Assembly (NCBI GenBank): GCA_028277295.1
Contig: JANQGN010000139.1
Location: 1-5,221, forward strand
DNA length: 5,221 nucleotides
Direction: 5' to 3'
Source of the DNA: Rhodospira sp.
Lineage (GTDB): Bacteria > Pseudomonadota > Alphaproteobacteria > Rhodospirillales > Rhodospirillaceae
Numbering within the stretch: position 1 is the stretch's first letter; each line of letters begins with the position of its first letter. Made by a program: the position numbers and the translations under genes. The notes beneath the pieces were generated by a model that was not told where the DNA came from, did not search any database, and was given only the letters and a program-made list of their open reading frames with translations. This document shows positions 3,880 to 5,221 of the stretch, in pieces.

Positions 3880-5221
3880 CTACCCAGGGAACTCAGCCAT
3901 CCCGAATCTTTTTTTGGCCCGGGTGTGCCGGTCCCTTGTCGAGCGAACGAGCGGACCGACTGCGATGAGTGTCATGAACAGCAGTCCGACCTCGATGTGG
4001 TACACAACGCCATATCCCACGCTGGGACCCTGCGTTTGCAGGGCCTCGCCGAGCACCCCTCGCTCGGCCAACGCGGAGACACCATCCCGGATCGCGCCGC
4101 CCAGGGCGACAGCGATCCCGGTCGCCGTGGCCTGCACGCCGCCCCAGGCCCCCAAGGCCAGACCGCCATGATCCGAGTCAGCCATGTCCATGGCGGCGGT
4201 CAGGGTACCCACGACGAACAGACCCGCGCCCGTGCCGATGAAGACCGCCCCCACACGGAACAGAAGGGGTGACATCAACGGCGCGGCAAAGATAACGCAC
4301 GAAAAGGCGAACAGACCGACCAACACACCGGCGGCCGCCAGCCTGTAGGGATCATAGCCGCGCGTCAGCCATCGCGCGGCCAGGGCGAACCCCACCAGGG
4401 TACCACCCGCGAGCAGGGTCGTCAGCCTTGTCGTCTCGGCCACCGACAACCCCAGAACCTCGCCGCCATAGGGCTCCAGAAGGATGTCCTGCATGGTGAA
4501 GGCGGCCGTTCCCAGGCCGACCACCACCAGAAGCCGGCCATACTGGCCGCCCTCGGTGAAGGCGGTCCACGCGTCCCGAAAGCGCGGCCGGTCCCGGCCG
4601 GGATCGGTCAGGGCCTTGTTACGCGGCTCCTGTTTCCACAGGGCGACGACGTTCAAAATCATGGTCACGGCCGCGGCACCCTGAATCACCTGGATCAGGC
4701 GCTTGTTGCCGAAGTCCTCCAGCAGCGCGCCGAAGGCCAGCGCGCTCCCGGCCATGCCCACCAGCAACATGACGTAGAGCAGCGCCACCACCCGGGGCCG
4801 GGCCTCCTCCGGCGCCAGGTCGTTGGCCAGCGCCAGGCCGGCCGTCTGGGTGGTGTGCAGGCCCGCGCCCACCAGCAGGAAGGCCACCGCGGCACCGGCC
4901 TGCCCCACCAGTTGGGTCGCCTCGCCCGCGTCCTTGGCCAGCACGATCAAAGCGAAGGGCATGACCGCCAAGCCGGCGAACTGCAATAAGGTCCCGAACC
5001 AGATGTAGGGGACCCGCCGCCAGCCCAGCACCGACTTGTGCGTATCGGAGCGAAACCCGATGAGCACCCGGACGGGCGCGAACACCAGCGGCAGCGACAC
5101 CATCACCGCCACCAGCCACGCTGGCACCCCCATCTCGACGATCATCACCCGGTTGAGGGTCCCCACCAGCAGCACCATCGCCATGCCCACCGAGACCTGG
5201 AACAAGGACAGCCGCAGCAGG
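3880..5221 (-). CDS. lhaA: LhaA, light-harvesting 1 assembly protein (PucC/BCD family of MFS), 5' end cut by window edge
   Basis: The frame is open to the window edge and gives 446 residues up to a TAG at 3880; the family is about 470-480, so roughly 25-35 N-terminal residues lie outside. It begins LLRLSLFQVSVGMAMVLL and contains the family signatures IGFRSDTHKSVLGWRRVPYI, LHTTQTAGLALANDLAPEEA, QDILLEPYGGEVLGLS and MDMADSDHGGLALGAWGGVQ. About twelve hydrophobic segments fit a major facilitator fold, and the end reads RFGMAEFPG, typical of LhaA rather than PucC. The BCD family is proposed to deliver bacteriochlorophyll to light-harvesting polypeptides; LhaA is the LH1-linked member and its gene normally lies just before puhA, as here. 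A TTG at 5205 could be called as a start, but the coding sequence clearly continues upstream. Known puhA transcripts in Rhodobacter can start inside or before this gene; no promoter was recognised here. Confidence 0.94.
   Translation of the reverse strand, partial: LLRLSLFQVSVGMAMVLLVGTLNRVMIVEMGVPAWLVAVMVSLPLVFAPVRVLIGFRSDTHKSVLGWRRVPYIWFGTLLQFAGLAVMPFALIVLAKDAGEATQLVGQAGAAVAFLLVGAGLHTTQTAGLALANDLAPEEARPRVVALLYVMLLVGMAGSALAFGALLEDFGNKRLIQVIQGAAAVTMILNVVALWKQEPRNKALTDPGRDRPRFRDAWTAFTEGGQYGRLLVVVGLGTAAFTMQDILLEPYGGEVLGLSVAETTRLTTLLAGGTLVGFALAARWLTRGYDPYRLAAAGVLVGLFAFSCVIFAAPLMSPLLFRVGAVFIGTGAGLFVVGTLTAAMDMADSDHGGLALGAWGGVQATATGIAVALGGAIRDGVSALAERGVLGEALQTQGPSVGYGVVYHIEVGLLFMTLIAVGPLVRSTRDRHTRAKKRFGMAEFPG

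Noticed and set aside
3908..3914. A7 tract near the end of lhaA as a programmed frameshift site
   Set aside because: The codons read GCC AAA AAA AGA, so the tract is not in the phase of a -1 slippery heptamer, and the zero-frame ending FGMAEFPG is the normal family end.

Overview
This window is part of a purple-bacterial photosynthesis gene cluster. It is the reaction-centre H-subunit (puh) operon, carried entirely on the minus strand and read from right to left. The gene order in the direction of transcription is lhaA (5' end cut by the window edge), puhA, puhB, puhC and puhE (last few codons cut by the other edge). The GC-rich sequence, the strong GGAGG ribosome sites and an H subunit whose N-terminal segment resembles that of Rhodospirillum point to a phototrophic alphaproteobacterium, probably of the Rhodospirillum group. 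The genus is an inference from remembered family sequences, not from a search.

Layout on the + coordinates: puhE at 1-765, a 367-base non-coding gap, puhC at 1133-1768, a 197-base gap, puhB at 1966-2724 (GTG start), a 310-base gap with strong hairpins, puhA at 3035-3853, a 26-base gap, and lhaA at 3880-5221. No tRNA, rRNA, CRISPR array, insertion sequence or plus-strand gene could be supported. The long plus-strand open frames are antisense shadows typical of GC-rich DNA.

The genes form one assembly line. LhaA is a membrane protein of the bacteriochlorophyll-delivery (PucC) branch of the major facilitator superfamily and helps build light-harvesting complex 1. PuhA caps the reaction centre on the cytoplasmic side and helps pass protons to QB. 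PuhB, PuhC and PuhE are membrane factors for assembly of the reaction centre and LH1 core.

This is a known operon rather than a new system. The points worth a second look are: acsF and a puhD-like gene are missing between puhC and puhE; PuhA carries an in-frame, repeat-bounded Ala/Lys/Gly insertion; PuhB and PuhC have long low-complexity tails; puhB and puhE have start sites that ordinary gene calling may place wrongly; and the unusually long intergenic gaps hold strong hairpins and iterated short motifs that could set segment-specific mRNA levels.
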